Below, in pieces: positions 12,501 through 23,918 of a stretch of DNA of 64,000 nt. Numbering within the stretch: the first letter of the stretch is position 1; every line of letters begins with the position of its first letter. The position numbers and the translations under genes are program-made. Location of the stretch: contig NC_092562.1 of NCBI RefSeq assembly GCF_037975245.1, positions 22,027,054-22,091,053 of the forward strand, read 5' to 3'. Source of the stretch: Apostichopus japonicus (Eukaryota > Echinodermata > Holothuroidea > Aspidochirotida > Stichopodidae). The notes beneath the pieces are model-generated. The model worked only from the letters and a program-made list of their open reading frames with translations, was not told the DNA's origin and did not search any database.

Positions 12501-15500
12501 TACGGTACCTTAACTTTTTCAAGTCCCATAATGCTAACTAAAGTGTTTGTCCGTTCCGATGATCAACTAAGGCCTGTAATTAGTTCTATCTGTATAGCGT
12601 CTCCATAGTTTCCCTTTTTCTCTCTTCACATTCTCTGAACGTCATCTGTGTACTTCTAAATCAAAACTGACGAATGGGAAATCGTTTTTAGTTAATCTAG
12701 GGAGTTACATCCCATTCTACCATAGCCTACTATGTTAAGTGTATTCCTCTCATAACATTTATGATCTTGCAAACTATTCTTAGCATATTAAAACCCAAAA
12801 CGTTGTTACTTGTGTATGTGTATATCGTACATTATCTCAATATGTCACACTTCAAAGAAATAATAATTACATTATGCCAGAAATATATACAAAAAAGGGG
12901 CGCTCATCAAATCGTAAACGACGAAGTCACTTTGGTTCATACACGTCATCTTAGCGTCATGTATTTGTTCCTTTTAGAAGTCAGTGGTCCTAAGTATTTA
13001 TGTGTCTTTTGACTTTAGCCACAATTTAACCTTAGTTTCTTCTTTGTATTTTTTGAATGCATTCCTCTAGCTTGATGTCTCTAACGAGCTTTCCGTTGTT
13101 AACAAGACAACCGGAACGATGATAACAACTTACAGCCATGTTATTCGGGAGCGTACCTCCGGCGAGCAGCTGAATATATCTACCTACGGGCTACTTGATC
13201 CTGAGACAAAAGAGCTCAGAAGCGCTTATTACTTCATCAGTCCATACCATAACTACAGTGGCGAATTAATGACATCATTGAACGACGGATTTGTTCTCCG
13301 AGACAACATTAGTCAAGAAAGTTCATATTTACCAAACATGGCTAATTTTTCTCAGAATTGTAAGCCCCAATTAAATACTCATTAGAGTGAAATTAAGATC
13401 TGAAAATCATGTAATGAAATTGAAACCGTTATGTAAAGGAGGTTAGGTGGTATGAAGCGCTCGGATCTAAAGACTTAATGCAAGAAAATAATTGTCTTGA
13501 AATTATAACTTGTGTGCAAATTGGTCATCGGATTCCTTTTGTGGAGGTTGCATCTACATCTACCCTCCAGCAATGTATCTTTTCAAATGCAAATTCAAAT
13601 GATCAGCTTTCACATGGCACTCCCTCTATTAGAAGAGAACAAAATCGTATGACGTGACATTTCAAACCATGCATTACGATACTCAAATTATTCAAAAGTA
13701 CTCAATTGTTTTTCATACTCTTATATTTTCAGACTTCATTAATCTGAAGCCATGGAGGAATGCCAACATGGGATATTATTTGACGAACAGTATGCTCAAC
13801 GTCTCTTCCACTCATAGTGTTCAACTCGATGGGCCAATAACCGAAGTGAGCCTGCTGCATCTGCTGAATACTACTCGTGACGTCATCAACATGACCTTCC
13901 ACGGTGACCTGGACTCTTTAAAGGAGATTCTTCTTAACGTTTCTTACACGTTGACAAACAGTAGTATCAACGTTGATAATCATCATGAAGTGAAAAGTCC
14001 AGTTATACTTAACATTGATTTAACGCATCATTTATCTCTAGATAGCGACCACGTAAATCATAGCCTTATGATGGAACTTCAGGGATCAAATAGTAGTCTT
14101 AACCTAGATCACTCTGTAGAAGGTGACTTTACTTCTATTACATTGATCAGTGAAGTCAATGGTCACATTCATAGAGATAATTCCATTCGAAGCTTTACAG
14201 ATGGAAGGATGCGATGGGGCAAGTATTTAAAATCTCAAATAAGTCATGGAACAATTATTCAGGTACCGTCCTTGGTAAACTCATCAGTAACCGCTGATTT
14301 CACGATCGATAAATTGAGATCGTACTCACGATTTGACGTTATGCAGTCAAACCTTTATTCCCAGATGGAATCCATCTTCGGTGTGGGTAGTTTACATGGC
14401 AGATTAAATTTATACAACTTCAGGACATTCTCCAAATTTGCTCAATCTTCTGTGTACGGACAATCAATGATTGAGTCAAGGTTTTTCAATTGGACATCAG
14501 CTGGGGGCATAGATGGTAATGGTTTCGCAAGTTTATCTGAGTTTGGCAATGTCCAAACGCATGGTATACTTAAAGTCCATTCACCATTTGCTAAGTTCGA
14601 TTGCAACTGCTCCACTGAAGTTGACGGTCGTGAAGGAAAATATTGGGTGAAAAATATACAATCATCAAATCTTGTCAACTTTGAATCATTCCTGGGAAAT
14701 GGGATGTACAATTTTTCGTATCACATGGATAATATTGAATCATTGTTCACATTTGACGGGATTGATGGGTCGTCCGATTTTCACATATCGTCACTGCTAT
14801 TGAATATATCAGCTGTTAATCGACTCGACTTTGATGGGTTTGATAATACGTTTGATTTCGAGAGGATTCATGGTTTTTCGGACGTTACAATGGTATCATT
14901 CATCGGTGATAGTAATGTAACTCACTACTTCCAAATTGAATCATCTAGCAACCTAAGGACCTTTGAAAAGGTGAAAGCTGGCTTGCAATACAGCGTGGAC
15001 AGCGAGATGTACGGTACAGGTCAACTTTTGGGAACATTCGTTGTCTACAATAACTATGACGTCCTCAGTTTCAGCTTAGGAGAGGTGTCACTGAAAGGTG
15101 ATTTGACTTCTTACCTTGTTAACTCAACATTTGGCCACTTTTCAGAAGTACACGACATGGCTGGACCATTTGCCTACAGTTTTGCAAACTCTGAAGGAAA
15201 TTACGATCTTTCATTGTCTTTTTTCAACGCAACCGGCAACTACACTAGTAGCACAACGGGAAGGAAGAGCATGTTCGTTGTTGAAAACGTGACGAACGAA
15301 TGGCATTACGTTTCATCAACATCCATCTCTAATATGAATATTAAGGCAGGCACGTCACTGGTTCACGCTACTGGTTTTGCATCGCACGAATTACTTCTTA
15401 ACACCTTTCAGTTTCACTGGGATACGCCACTTGGTAACATCAAAACCGAAGTTCAACACAATCAGCAAAATATGCAAAATATCTTTACTTTTCATTCTTC

Positions 15501-18500
15501 TTCAATAACATTCGACTTCCGTATCGATGGAAAATTCGTCAATACAACTAGCTATTACTATGTAATGGGTGAGGGATTCCTTGATCTCTTCACATTCGAC
15601 AGTTTTAATATTTCTGCTTATCATGATGGTATGACTCGCTTTGGTCGTTCGTCAGCAGGATATGATCTAGTCATCACAGAGGTGTCCACTTTAAGTTTTA
15701 AAGAATTTTGCCACATGGAGAGTATGAACTTTACATCAAGCATATTCAATCTGAGTACCATGCTGGAGAATAGGGTTCACAACTTCAAAGGTTTTATGAA
15801 GTACGATTTTGCATCATCAGAGAGTATCATCAATCTTCAAAGCCACCTCCTGCATCACCAGTTTTACTCGATTTTAAGGGCGACCGAATCTAAAGGCGTG
15901 ACACAATTGGATAGAGTCGAAGTTAGATCTAGAATGAACACGACGTCATCAATTCATCGGCATATCTTCAATACAAACCTTACCGTTTCTGGCATGAGGG
16001 GTGTTTTTAAGGTAGACAATATTAATTGGAACGTCGTCGAACAAATTCAGTTCAGTAATCTTTCCATTGATGTTAGCTCTGTGTATGGACATAACGGCCA
16101 GACTTCATTGTTTACTTACGACGGTTTAAGTATTAAGTCTAATGTTTCGATATCAAGTCCCAAACTACTTTTCAAAACTGATTATTCATATAACGTACTG
16201 GGTTCCTCTGGATTATTCCAAAGAGAGAACGTCAAGTTCTGGGGCATGACTTCCTTTAGAGCATATAAAGTATCAGGAAGGATCGTATTTGAGTCTGATG
16301 TGAAAGATCAGACAGGTATATCGTCGTTTGCCGAATATCATACGAAGCATAACATCACTTTCGAAAGTCCATTCATCAATTTGACTTCCGTGGAACGTAT
16401 GGAAATGCAAGATCAATTGCACATGCTCTACTTCAAAAGACTACAGAATAATGGAACCTTCAATTTGACAATTCTGGGAGAAAACATGCACCATGGGTGG
16501 AGCACGTTAGTAGAAGACAGCTCTGGCTGGTGGACACTACAAAATATGGTGTTCACGTACGACTTTATGAGTCAAGGCTCTGTTAATTGCTCGAACTCCT
16601 TTCTTTTTACTATTGGCGGCTGCTCTGGGTTCGGTCATTTTGAAGAGATGGTTTTAAGTCATACTACGCAGATATCAAGTGAAATGCTTAATGGTACGTC
16701 ATCGGCTAACTATACCCTGGCAGGGGTTAACGGTGATGTGAAGAGAATTTCTGGTGGGTCAAATGCAGCATTTGATACACCGGTGGGAAGATTGATTGGC
16801 GATGCAACAACTGTAGTAAGAAAATATGGTAAAACGTATCACCTCCACTGGATCACTCCAATCGGAGAGATCAATATGACGATCGATCACGTTCAGAAAA
16901 AAATTAAAACCCTATTCCAGTTTGATAGTGCAAGTATTAGTGTTACATCCAGTGTGTCTGGGAGCGTAGTTAATGGCACAGGAAACATGATAATTTCTGG
17001 AAATGGGTTTAAGAGCTTAGCTACGTTTTCAAAATTCAATGTTACCGCCGATCTTGAGGCACAGGCTTTAGTATTAGGAATGGTATCCGGGGATTTCAGT
17101 ATGCACCTTACAAAAGTAAATGGCTTCAGTTTCAAAAAATTCTACATGTCCGAAAGTTTGAATTCTAGCACCGAGAATACTAAATTTGCGAGCATGCTAT
17201 CTTACAATATGAAGAATACTGTTGGGTTCTTCAATATAGATTACGTTCAGCTTTTGACCGGAGTACATGCTCAGAGTCCTTTCGTTGATACCAGTTTCTT
17301 CTATGGAGCCGAAGCACAAGGCGTTCGTGGACCAACCCAAGTTCAGAGATTTAATTGCACAACCGCTGTCAAATGCTCTTCCTCGTTATTTGTCTACAAG
17401 TTAAAGACTGACGTGGTGGTGGATAACTCACAGAGTATATCACACGTGGACTACATAGCAATCATGTTTGAAAATTCAGTAGAGAGTGGTCAATCAGCCA
17501 TGCTGGCTGTAGGTGGGTTTGAGCTCATAGGGCAGCAATCAACACTAGTTTACGAAAAATTGGTTGCTGGAGCAAACGTTACTGTATCGACATCGCCTAT
17601 TAGTTTATCTTTGCAAGAAACTTACGAAGTAGTGGATTCTAATGGCTTGTTTAGTAGTAAGAGTTTCAGGTTAACTTCTAGAGGTACGATGAACTCGGTG
17701 CTTTCATCCGGGGATTTCGAGCTTCTAGCTGGAACTGCCAATCAAAATGGAGCGTTCACTTTTGATAACGCAGTCATGTCGTTGCTATCCACAATTAATA
17801 GCCCAACGACAAACTTAACATTAGATACCAAGTTTGAGATCCAAGGTCAAGTTCGATTTTTGCACTACAAGTATTTTAACCATAGTGCATTCATGTATTT
17901 GGATATGCCAGGGGAAGTAATGCAGCATTCTTACACGTTCCAATTAGAAGAAGGATCTGGATGGTTTCGCAACCGTGCCATGAATATGACCTACAGTGGT
18001 GAAGACACCGGATTGTTTAACTCCTCCGTTTCATATCAATATTCTCGTGGTGATCCTTCAGACGCCGGTGTACACGAAGGATTTCAATATCAGATCAATA
18101 TCGCTAGTAGTTTCCTGAATGCCTCCTCCAGTAGCATTTCGTCTACATATGAACCTACAAAACTTGCCGACGATGATAATGATTTCGAAGAGTTTGAAGC
18201 AAATCTTGCAACTCCGCTTGGTGATTTTTATGGGTTTGGCCTAATGCAAACTAGGAATTTCGAAAAAGTAATACACTTCCATTTCGTAACTGCATTTGGG
18301 GAAGGTAATGTTACCATGACCGTAGCAAGAAATAAGTTTGTCAATCCATTCCAATTTGAAGATGCTAGTTTGAAAGTTGATACAATTTTTACTGGTAAGT
18401 TTGTAAACATGTCAGGCTTTTCTCTTTTAGCTGGAAAAGGCTTTTCTGGCCCCTTTAACTTTGTCAATTTCACCGTGACAAGTAAATATGTTTCTAGTTT

Positions 18501-19887
18501 ACCGTTGGAAACAACAGCTAGTTCTGATGCTTTTATGTATATCACTCATATGAATGGTTTAGCATTCGAAAAGTGTCATTTTGCTGAGAACTACCAAGTT
18601 GACTCCGACTTTCTGAATGCAAATGCAATGCATGAAACAACCGTTAACAATTTACGCGGTGTCTTTGACTTTGACTATGGGTTAACTGCGGCTGATTTCC
18701 AAGTTCGCAGCAGTAAAGTTGACTTAGGTTATGGCTTTATTTCTGACATATCTGGTGCTCAAGGCGTATCTCATTTCAAGAGGTTTAGATGGAGTTCTAG
18801 TGCAAACACTTCTTTGCCAATGTTCACACATCAACTCAGCGGCGAGCTCAACATATCCAGTATGGCGGGACTTACTCAAGCAAAACACATGACAGCGGAG
18901 TTTGTGCACTTATTGGAAACTGGTGGACTATCCTTTCTAGGTAACGGCGACTTCGAACTCGTGGATAGCACTGCCACATTCACTTTTGACACAGTAAACG
19001 TACTCGTAAACGTTTCAATGAAGAATGCCGATAAAGCTATGAAGTTAACTTTCACTCATGTCGTGTACAATTCTACCGGATTTTTGTTTTTTGATGAGTT
19101 CACTGAAACAAGCGTTTGTGAAATAACATCATCCGACTCATCAAGCAGCTATAGCTCATACTTACAATACCTCCAAGGTCGTGGTTTGTTTAATTTCGGT
19201 GATTTCTCGACTGGCACCAATGCATTGTTCAGCAATTCCAAAACCAATTGGACCTTTGATATGCACACGAAAATTCACAATGCAACCAACTTTTTGTACT
19301 TCAAACTGATGGACACCAACTGTAGTATTAGTATGAACATAGGTGATGAAGACATGAATCATATGTATCGAATGATTATGACAGATTCCTCTGGATGGTC
19401 GAAGTACGGTCAAATAGATATAGTTTACGAAGGCGAGAACAGAGGAGTCTTCAACTCGAATGCCTCCTATCATTTTCATGTCGATGGTATGTCAGAGATG
19501 TGGGTCTACGATGAATTCAGTAATACCTACATGGTGGAATTCAACAGTGAGCTGATGAACGGTAGTGTCCATAGCAATGCATCTATCACTCAGTCAGAGG
19601 GCTTTCTCTCATTTCTTGAAATCAAAGGACAAACATCAGCACGAACATCGAATGGTCTCGGTGAAGCGGAGGGAATGATCCTACTTCATGCCAGTGACGT
19701 CAGTGTGCCACTGAAGGCTAAGGATTTCTCTTTCCACGGGTCAGTATCTTTTGAAGACTTTTTGCAATCGGGTGTTACTGCCAAGGCAGACTCATTATCA
19801 CTACCGCAAAACCACGAAGGATTATATGCTTCATGGTCACTAGAGAGTCAAATGGGTTCGGCAAACTTTTCCACTGGCATCTTGTAA
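243..19887 (+). CDS. Large lipid transfer protein (apoB/apolipophorin-like), 5'-partial, 17 exons visible
   Basis: Family role: secreted carrier that packages lipid into lipoprotein particles. Exons placed by GT-AG sites and phase continuity: 243-498, 1184-1448, 2558-2686, 2931-3313, 4351-4588, 5204-5530, 6380-6571, 7210-7412, 7856-8114, 8363-8463, 9180-9352, 9957-10335, 10768-10999, 11193-11403, 11963-12353, 13071-13359, 13733-19887. That is about 3,390 residues; the signal peptide and first exons lie upstream of the window. Helical lipovitellin motifs appear in the early exons (VDFRQLL, FNKWLTSLR) and the beta-sheet motif VPTGVGLPLQ at about 7285. NXS/T sequons are very dense in the second half. 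No vWD domain was seen before the stop, which resembles vertebrate apoB more than insect apolipophorin. Exon 15 has an apparent one-base frameshift. All other junctions keep frame. Family assignment is strong; apoB versus apolipophorin orthology is not settled. Confidence 0.88.
499..1183. other. Intron 1 of lipid carrier
   Basis: GT at 499-500, AG at 1182-1183. No repeat or gene recognised inside. Confidence 0.6.
1650..1720 (+). repeat. tRNA-like (SINE-type) fragment in intron 2
   Basis: A hairpin GGATTGTAATCC (1677-1688) followed by a B-box-like GGTTCGAATC (1698-1707) resembles the anticodon and T arms of a tRNA. No matching acceptor stem was found, so this is probably a decayed tRNA-derived SINE. 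Confidence 0.35.
2120..2325. repeat. AT-rich palindrome cluster (TGATATC words)
   Basis: The GATATC core, often within ATGATATC or TGATATCA, recurs about five times in 200 bases of intron 2 (about 2145, 2242, 2263, 2303), together with ATGATT/AATCAT words. It could form hairpins. Function unknown. Confidence 0.4.
2792..2835. repeat. (TA)n(TG)n microsatellite
   Basis: Compound dinucleotide array in intron 3 of the lipid carrier, about 100 bases before exon 4. Confidence 0.9.
3314..4350. other. Intron 4 of lipid carrier
   Basis: GT at 3314-3315, TTTCAG at 4345-4350. No recognisable gene or element; an open frame crossing from 4118 into exon 5 is intron up to 4350. Confidence 0.55.
5531..7209. 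other. Introns 6 and 7 of lipid carrier
   Basis: Intron 6 (5531-6379) and intron 7 (6572-7209) flank exon 7 (6380-6571, coding). A short GA-rich run lies at about 6768-6795. Nothing else recognised. Confidence 0.55.
7210..11403 (+). CDS. Lipid carrier exons 8-14: beta-sheet (DUF1943-like) region with RXRR cluster
   Basis: Exons 7210-7412, 7856-8114, 8363-8463, 9180-9352, 9957-10335, 10768-10999 and 11193-11403 join without frame loss. Exon 8 holds REVIVPTGVGLPLQCSLNG, which matches the lipid-cavity beta-sheet that follows the helical domain in vitellogenin, apoB and MTP. Exon 11 carries the basic run RGRRFRRPRR (9268-9297), three overlapping RXRR sites of the furin type. Insect apolipophorins are cleaved by furin into two chains at such a site. 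Exons 12-14 (NATHNET, NYTG, NASIS, NMSRG) begin the heavily N-glycosylated region. The intron between exons 10 and 11 holds a LINE fragment. Confidence 0.85.
8640..8994 (+). pseudogene. Non-LTR retrotransposon 3' fragment with (TGAA)n tail
   Basis: In intron 10, a frame near 8722-8833 reads KRRKLAWFGHVTRHDS then GTVEGGRRRGRQRRNW, the C-terminal signature of a widespread LINE reverse transcriptase family. A one-base shift at about 8830 continues as KDWTGLDMQELL and MSPRRLHSHGTE, with the stop overlapping a TGAA tetranucleotide array (8953-8994) that looks like the element's simple-repeat 3' tail. It is 5'-truncated and dead. The insertion leaves the flanking splice sites intact. Confidence 0.75.
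9353..9956. other. Intron 11 of lipid carrier
   Basis: Phase-1 intron with donor GTAAGT and acceptor TTGTAG. No element recognised. Confidence 0.55.
10336..10767. other. Intron 12 of lipid carrier
   Basis: Donor GTGAGT, acceptor TTTCAG. Nothing else seen. Confidence 0.55.
11404..13070. other. Introns 14 and 15 of lipid carrier
   Basis: Intron 14 is 11404-11962 and intron 15 is 12354-13070; exon 15 lies between. No element recognised in either. Confidence 0.5.
11963..12353 (+). CDS. Lipid carrier exon 15, with apparent 1-nt frameshift
   Basis: The acceptor at 11961-11962 keeps phase with exon 14, and the frame runs DGSTDDVEDG to KAKIRMEM, then hits TAG at 12328-12330. A good donor (AAG|GTAACT) lies at 12353/12354. 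Read in the other frame from 12327, the sequence gives VANYNGSAK, which joins exon 16 (LDVSNELSVVNK) in phase 0. The shift must fall between 12312 and 12327, because the second frame has a stop at 12309-12311. The usual reading is a one-base deletion, either a sequencing or assembly error or a real null allele. Taken literally, the protein would end here and lose the whole 6-kb exon. Confidence 0.75.
13071..13359 (+). CDS. Lipid carrier exon 16
   Basis: The acceptor CTCTAG ends at 13070; the donor is AAT T|GTAAGC at 13359/13360. It encodes LDVSNELSVVNKTTG through PNMANFSQN, a beta-rich, N-glycosylated stretch typical of the lipid-binding half of the protein. The single leftover base pairs with the first two bases of exon 17 to give Tyr. 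The frame agrees with exon 17 and with the shifted tail of exon 15. Confidence 0.8.
13733..19887 (+). CDS. Lipid carrier exon 17: giant 6.2-kb terminal exon
   Basis: One uninterrupted reading frame of about 2,050 residues follows the acceptor TTTTCAG at 13726-13732 and ends with TAA at 19885-19887. The open frame continues upstream to 13654, but that part is intron. The exon is many times longer than any other in the gene, like the giant exon 26 of vertebrate APOB. It is rich in Ser, Phe, Asn and NXS/T sequons, and poor in Cys. Three units of about 478 residues repeat from about 15.35 to 19.65 kb. No vWD domain, membrane segment or coiled coil was seen. Family knowledge suggests amphipathic beta-strands that wrap the lipid core; this is inference here. 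Confidence 0.87.
15350..19650 (+). repeat. Three tandem ~1.43-kb (478-aa) coding repeats
   Basis: Two landmarks recur at fixed spacing. The HW/HF-x-TP/TA-x-G landmark has its aromatic codon at 15418, 16849 and 18283. The S-G-W landmark (DSSGWW, EGSGWF, DSSGWS) has its Trp codon at 16528, 17962 and 19396. The offset between the two landmarks is 1110-1113 bases in each unit. Between them, GKFVN/GSVVN, an F-F-N-V/I-S/T segment and a YFK/YKY segment also align. Divergence is high at the residue level, so the triplication is old. No clear fourth unit was found 5' of 15.3 kb. Confidence 0.8.
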
Positions 19888-20015
19888 TGTCATCGTGGAT
19901 TCGGAGCTTAAATACGTTCTTCGTGACATTTTAAGTCCTTGATGAGCTAGTTAAACAAATTTCATGTATTCCTCTCCTCTAATTTCAAAGTAAACTAAGC
20001 CGTTTTTTTTAACGT

Positions 20016-20025
20016 AATAAATAAA
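20016..20025 (+). terminator. Poly(A) signals of the lipid carrier gene
   Basis: Two overlapping AATAAA hexamers lie about 130 bases after the TAA stop, followed by more AT-rich sequence. This placement fits a short 3' UTR and supports the TAA at 19887 as the true end. Confidence 0.6.
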
Positions 20026-20029
20026 TATT

Positions 20030-23000
20030 AATGATAAATAATAAACAATCGACAGTGATATCATTGTTCTGTAAATTTGTTGTTCCTCTTTTTGGGGTGG
20101 GCGTGGGGGCATTTTTTTTTGGGGGGGGGGCACAATTGTGTTACGATAAAACTGTTCGAAAGCGACCAAAACGATACAATTTGGCATCAGCAGCGTTATT
20201 GATTGATTGATTCCGAATAATTCACCACATCGCCATTGGGACTGTACCTCCGGACTGCTCATGGTTTACTCCCGACGCTTTACCAATGAATGGGTATAGC
20301 CGCAAGGCAGCGGAGCTGTACTATAAAGGTTGACAAGCCCGGCCTACCGAAACCATCTGGTTTTGAAGCCCAATCGGACCGCCACTTCTGTCAGTTATTA
20401 GATTATTAGATTCAAGGAATTAGTTACTTTGTTGCAAATTGTTGATACATTAGATGAACAAGTAATCATTTCGCTGAAAATTACTACAATATTTACATGA
20501 GGATCTTAACATGTTGATGTTTCCATTGTATTACTTAGTCTTTACAATATTGGTATATTAATTTAATATAACAAATGTCTGATATTGGAAACCCTCGATT
20601 CCAGTCTGTGTTATCCACTCAAACAATTAATGTTAGAATTGGAACTGAATATCCTGGAGAAAATAATATAACTTGCAATATCCTTAAAACGAAAAGTTCG
20701 CTCTGTAGCACGCTATATATATATACATGAGACAACTGCACAGTAAGTTGTATAAAAGAGAGATACCATACTTGAAACTCAATAGACAACAAACATAACA
20801 CTTTTTTGCCGGCCTCAAAATATTATGTTTTGAATGTGTTACATATATTGTCTACGACAAAGACTGTTACATGCCACCAACGTGTGCTCTATCTTTTATA
20901 CATGAAGCTATAAGACATTCTCATTTGAAGAATTAGAAGAGAAAAAATTACAAATAATAAAATGATCAACAGTGACATTAAAATTTATCCCGAAAGATAG
21001 ATAAAAAATAACAAAAATTGGAAAATTATTGCAGTTAATAGTTTAGAAGCCAGAATAACTTACAGAACCTTTTAAATTGATCTGTACACTTAACAATTAT
21101 TTCTTGTTGAACTATGACGTATCAAAAATAAAGCCCGGCCGACATATCCAACCTCTAGATGATACCTTAACATGTAGTGCAGTCGTGATCTCCGATGGGG
21201 ATTTATAATCTATTCAACTCTACCTCACCCCTTTAGTGTTTCACTTCCAACCTCAGCTCTCTCACCCTCCCAGTGTGTAACAAGGCACCCCCGACCATCA
21301 ACCAATGTCATCTTGTAAATTGTGCACGTGTACGTGACACTTGAAATATCGATGCGTTAATTCCGCTCATATAATTGAATCGCGTTCCATGGGAGCCTAT
21401 ATTTACAGAATCGTACTCAGTGTACATAGCATTTATGTTTCACCCTGCTGAGGGTTTGAATGAACTTTGAATGACATGCAAACTGAATACCAGAGACCTG
21501 TATCACTTTTAGAAAAAGACCAATGGAAATAAGATATATCGAAAGCTCATTATTGCCAAACAAGAACAAAGCAAAAACAAACAAGATTCACATTTATTCT
21601 GATAGTCTGTTGGTTAGTTTTTTGGAGAGGGGGGGGGGGGGGATATATATTGCCTAGTATTATAATTCTCTTCCTAAAGATGAAGTTTGACCAAGCCGTT
21701 TGTCGTCATATATATTTGGCAATATGAAGATTTTTTTTCCTTCAAAAATGGCGTGGTTGTTTTGTGACAGATATATTTCGGCAAAACTGTTTTCCCGAAA
21801 CAAATTTCTCGAAAACATGGTAATATTTGGTTTTCGCAGAATTAACGTTCTATTTTTCTTTCTATTCTTCGCATTTGTTCAGTTATAGGAGAGTTGAAAG
21901 GTCATATATCTGTCTTCTAGGATGTGGTTACATTTTTCGGGTAACATTCTGTTCCCATCAAACAACTTAAAATTGGGTATTATCCAATCCTGTACATTAA
22001 CAACGGGGGGGGGGGGGGGGAAGGGGCGGTGGCGTAGCAAGTCGCAATCTAACACCGGTGCAGCAATAGAAATGGTCAACAAAGGGTAGTCCAACCATGA
22101 ATTGGGCTTTCGTGAAAATTGTTTTATGTTTGGCACCTCCAGACGCCCAGATATTGATACCCGGGATTTCTGTTGAGGATGGAATTTCCTTTCAATTCTC
22201 ACTTTTTGGAACTGTAATGAACAGTATGTATAACAGTAATACTGAAATGTAACAACAAATATTTTGATTTTGAAATCTGTGTTGGCAGCCGATCGGTGAT
22301 CATATTTTTTCGGGGGTTTCTCATAGTTACGCCGGGAAGGGGGGGGGGGGTGGGGAGGGTGTGTCCTAATATGTTTACGTAAACTAAAATCCCAATTGAT
22401 TGGTAGCGTTTTTCTCTAGGCTATTTATAAAACAGCTGGTTAATGTTTTTGGCATTCATAAGAAGATGAACTTCACATGAACCTACAATTTCTCACTAAC
22501 CTTACACGCACCGCACATTCTATTCAAAACCAATTACATTTACTTTTAGACCCACCTGTCAAAGAATTCTCTGATTTGATTCTGCTTTGCCCGGTATCGA
22601 TGCCTATAGAGACCAGAATGCGGCTCTTTTTATTACACCTGTTCTTATTCTGACCTCTCATCATAAGACTACACAACCGTTTTATCTGATTTAACTCCGT
22701 TCTCACACTACTCTTGTCATACATTCTTTGGACTGAGAGCAAGTTGTAGTCACCATTCGTGCTGGTGTTGGTCTGTTGCTCCTGACGTCTCTTTATCACT
22801 CGGAGAAAAGTTTATGTCATGAACATCTAGCCAAGGAAAGGTAAGACTTCATTTCAACATTTTCGATAAGTTTGCGAATTGTTTGCGAATTGAGACAAAT
22901 GACAACAATACATGTATGTAGAACGATTGAGTCCCACGGGTATGCACGCCATAGCATATCATGCCCATCATAAGTTTTAATTTACACAGCGGCAACGTAA

Positions 23001-23079
23001 TCACGTGGGCATAGGCCTATACACAAAACGATTGGTGTATGTTTCATTTTCGTATTACAGTTATGCTTCTTGTTATGTG
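20030..23079. other. Intergenic DNA, no gene seen
   Basis: Several long G homopolymers (about 20120, 21632, 22006, 22340) and AT-rich unique-looking sequence. Short open frames here lack family motifs. A CGTAGC-type G-rich patch at about 22020-22045 resembles a hAT-type terminus, but no partner was found. Confidence 0.5.
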
Positions 23080-23184
23080 CAGGGATGTGCCCAGGATTTC
23101 CTGAGTGCCGGTATACTGATCGATTTTTGAAGGTGCTCAGATGCCAAATGTTGGCACTTGTGTAGCTTTATAAGCACATACACA

Positions 23185-23918
23185 CAGGGGCGTAGCGAAG
23201 TTTTTGTTGTTGGGGGGGGGGGTGTGGAGAATTTGATTTGCCGACGGATCTGGAAATGGTGACTGAAATGGGGGAGGGGTCTAAGGGGAAGGGGTGTCCC
23301 CCTCCCCTTTGGCAATTTTTTAGTTTTGAAACGTCCTTAGATGCAATCTGGTGCATATTTTAAGTCAAGTTTGATTTGCCGACGGATCTGGAAGTGGTGA
23401 CTGAAATGGGGGAGGGGTCTAAGGGGAGGTGGTGTCCCCCTCCCCTTTGGAAAATTTCTAGTTTTGAAACGTCCTTAGATGCAATCTGGTGTATATTTTA
23501 AGTCAAATTTGATTTGCCGACGGATCTGGAAGTGGTGACTGAAATGGGGGAGGGGTCTAATTTTTAGTTTTGAAACGTCCTTAGATGCAATCTGGTGCAT
23601 ATTTTAGGTCAAATTTGATTTGCCGACGGATCTGGAAGTGGTGACTGAAATGGGGGAGGGGTCTAAGGGTAGGGGGTCTACCCCTCCCCTTTGGAAAAAT
23701 TAGTTTGAACGTCCTTAGATGCAATCTGGTGCATATTTTAAGTCAAATTTGGCACGGGAGAAGCTCCCGTTCTCCTTTTTCTTTTCAGCTTTCCTTCTTT
23801 CTTCCCATTCCGCTCTCTTCACCTTTTCTCCTTTTGCCGACAGACCCAAAATTTGCCGACAGCGACCAAATTATTGGGGGGGGGGGGGGTGTGACACCCC
23901 CCGCTCGCTACGCCCCTG
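23185..23918. mobile_element. hAT-type non-autonomous element with 8-bp target duplication
   Basis: The ends are CAGGGGCGTAGCGA at 23185 and its inverted match CGCTACGCCCCTG at 23918. They are flanked by identical octamers CATACACA (23177-23184 and 23919-23926). The 8-bp duplication and CAGGGGCG-type terminus are hallmarks of hAT elements. There is no transposase ORF. The interior is a short tandem array followed by a CT-rich stretch and a G run. It lies inside another TIR element, so it inserted later. Confidence 0.85.
23230..23755. repeat. ~138-bp tandem repeat inside the hAT-type element
   Basis: About four units start with TTGATTTGCCGACGGATCTG at about 23233, 23370, 23509 and 23617. Each has a G-rich block, a C-rich inverted block (CCCCTCCCC) and CGTCCTTAGATGCAAT. 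The third unit has lost about 30 bases around the C-rich block. G-rich and C-rich blocks within a unit can pair. Confidence 0.85.

Noticed and set aside
13654-13732. Upstream extension of the giant lipid-carrier open frame
   Set aside because: It lies before a good acceptor (TTTTCAG, 13726-13732), and the joined exon 16 gives correct phase, so this part is intron.
22021-22045. Fourth hAT-type terminus (GGTGGCGTAGCAAG)
   Set aside because: No inverted partner or 8-bp duplication was found nearby.
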